A program made the position numbers and the translations under genes. Below the pieces are notes generated by a model, which saw nothing but the letters and a program-made list of their open reading frames with translations, was not told the origin of the DNA and ran no database searches. Source: Pseudomonas agarici (GTDB lineage Bacteria > Pseudomonadota > Gammaproteobacteria > Pseudomonadales > Pseudomonadaceae). From it: DNA of 64,000 nucleotides. The stretch lies in contig NZ_FOAR01000017.1 of NCBI RefSeq assembly GCF_900109755.1, positions 61,931-125,930 on the forward strand. Direction: 5' to 3'. How positions within the stretch are numbered: position 1 is the stretch's first letter; each line of letters opens with the position of its first letter. This document shows positions 63,969 to 64,000 of this stretch, piece after piece.

Positions 63969-64000
63969 GAACTGAAGAGTTTGATCATGGCTCAGATTGA
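63969..64000 (+). rRNA. rrs: 16S ribosomal RNA, first 32 bases only
   Basis: GAACTGAAGAGTTTGATCAT followed by GGCTCAGATTGA is the universal 5' end of bacterial 16S rRNA in its Pseudomonas form. The gene continues beyond the window. Three promoters and boxA upstream confirm an rrn operon start. Confidence 0.97.

Overview
The window is chromosomal DNA from a fluorescent-group Pseudomonas. The evidence is high GC, a leucine-catabolism (liu) locus, a pyoverdine-maturation locus (pvdQ with an fpvR-type anti-sigma gene), REP-like hairpins, and an rrn operon whose 16S gene begins in the last 32 bases. All calls come from reading the sequence and its translations; no database search was run.

Layout. 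1-1927 (minus): liuB (cut by the window edge) and liuA, under a perfect LiuR-type palindrome at 1982-1997. 2126-23484 (minus): five very large toxin-like genes in one direction. In transcription order these are an RTX-repeat/pore-former-like protein, a cholera/pertussis-type ADP-ribosyltransferase candidate, and three tandem giant proteins with an LRR plus NEL-type E3 ubiquitin ligase C-terminus. The first of the three is broken by a -1 frameshift. 23485-24169: an AT-rich stretch with no convincing gene. 24170-25536 (minus): liuE and liuR, with a second LiuR-type palindrome at 25577-25596. The liu regulon is therefore split by about 22 kb of toxin-like genes. 25624-27913: a LysR regulator divergent from an acyl-CoA dehydrogenase. 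27949-29604: exonuclease III and a GNAT acetyltransferase. 29671-35069: tamA-tamB. 35102-35975: a tiny lipoprotein, a small membrane protein and a Fur-like regulator. 36270-39681: pvdQ (with a PvdS-type iron-starvation promoter) and fpvR. 39819-41579: a LEA-type lipoprotein and a ZapE/AFG1-like ATPase. 41807-51477 (plus): a second giant-gene block, two tandem paralogues of about 1,600 residues. Their N-terminal head and hydrophobic middle resemble those of the NEL proteins, but their C-terminal parts differ. 51795-55116: gnd-zwf-HAD hydrolase, with 4-base overlaps. 55149-63328: nhaB, a dienoyl-CoA isomerase, nudC, a TSUP permease, two small lipoproteins, an Xaa-Pro aminopeptidase and an RhtA-type exporter. 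63481-64000: three tandem rrn promoters, boxA and the 16S start.

How the parts relate. The housekeeping segments are ordinary Pseudomonas genes. The accessory content is two blocks of giant genes that appear to belong to one polymorphic toxin family: a common head and hydrophobic section, with interchangeable tails. Candidate activities are ubiquitin ligation, ADP-ribosylation, pore formation and one unknown tail. All these activities point to eukaryotic targets. No dedicated secretion system, signal peptide, immunity gene, integrase or transposase was recognised beside either block, so the export route is unknown. The frameshifted NEL gene has an A5-G slippery-like site followed at a short distance by a GC-rich hairpin, so programmed frameshifting competes with simple decay or a sequencing error as the explanation.
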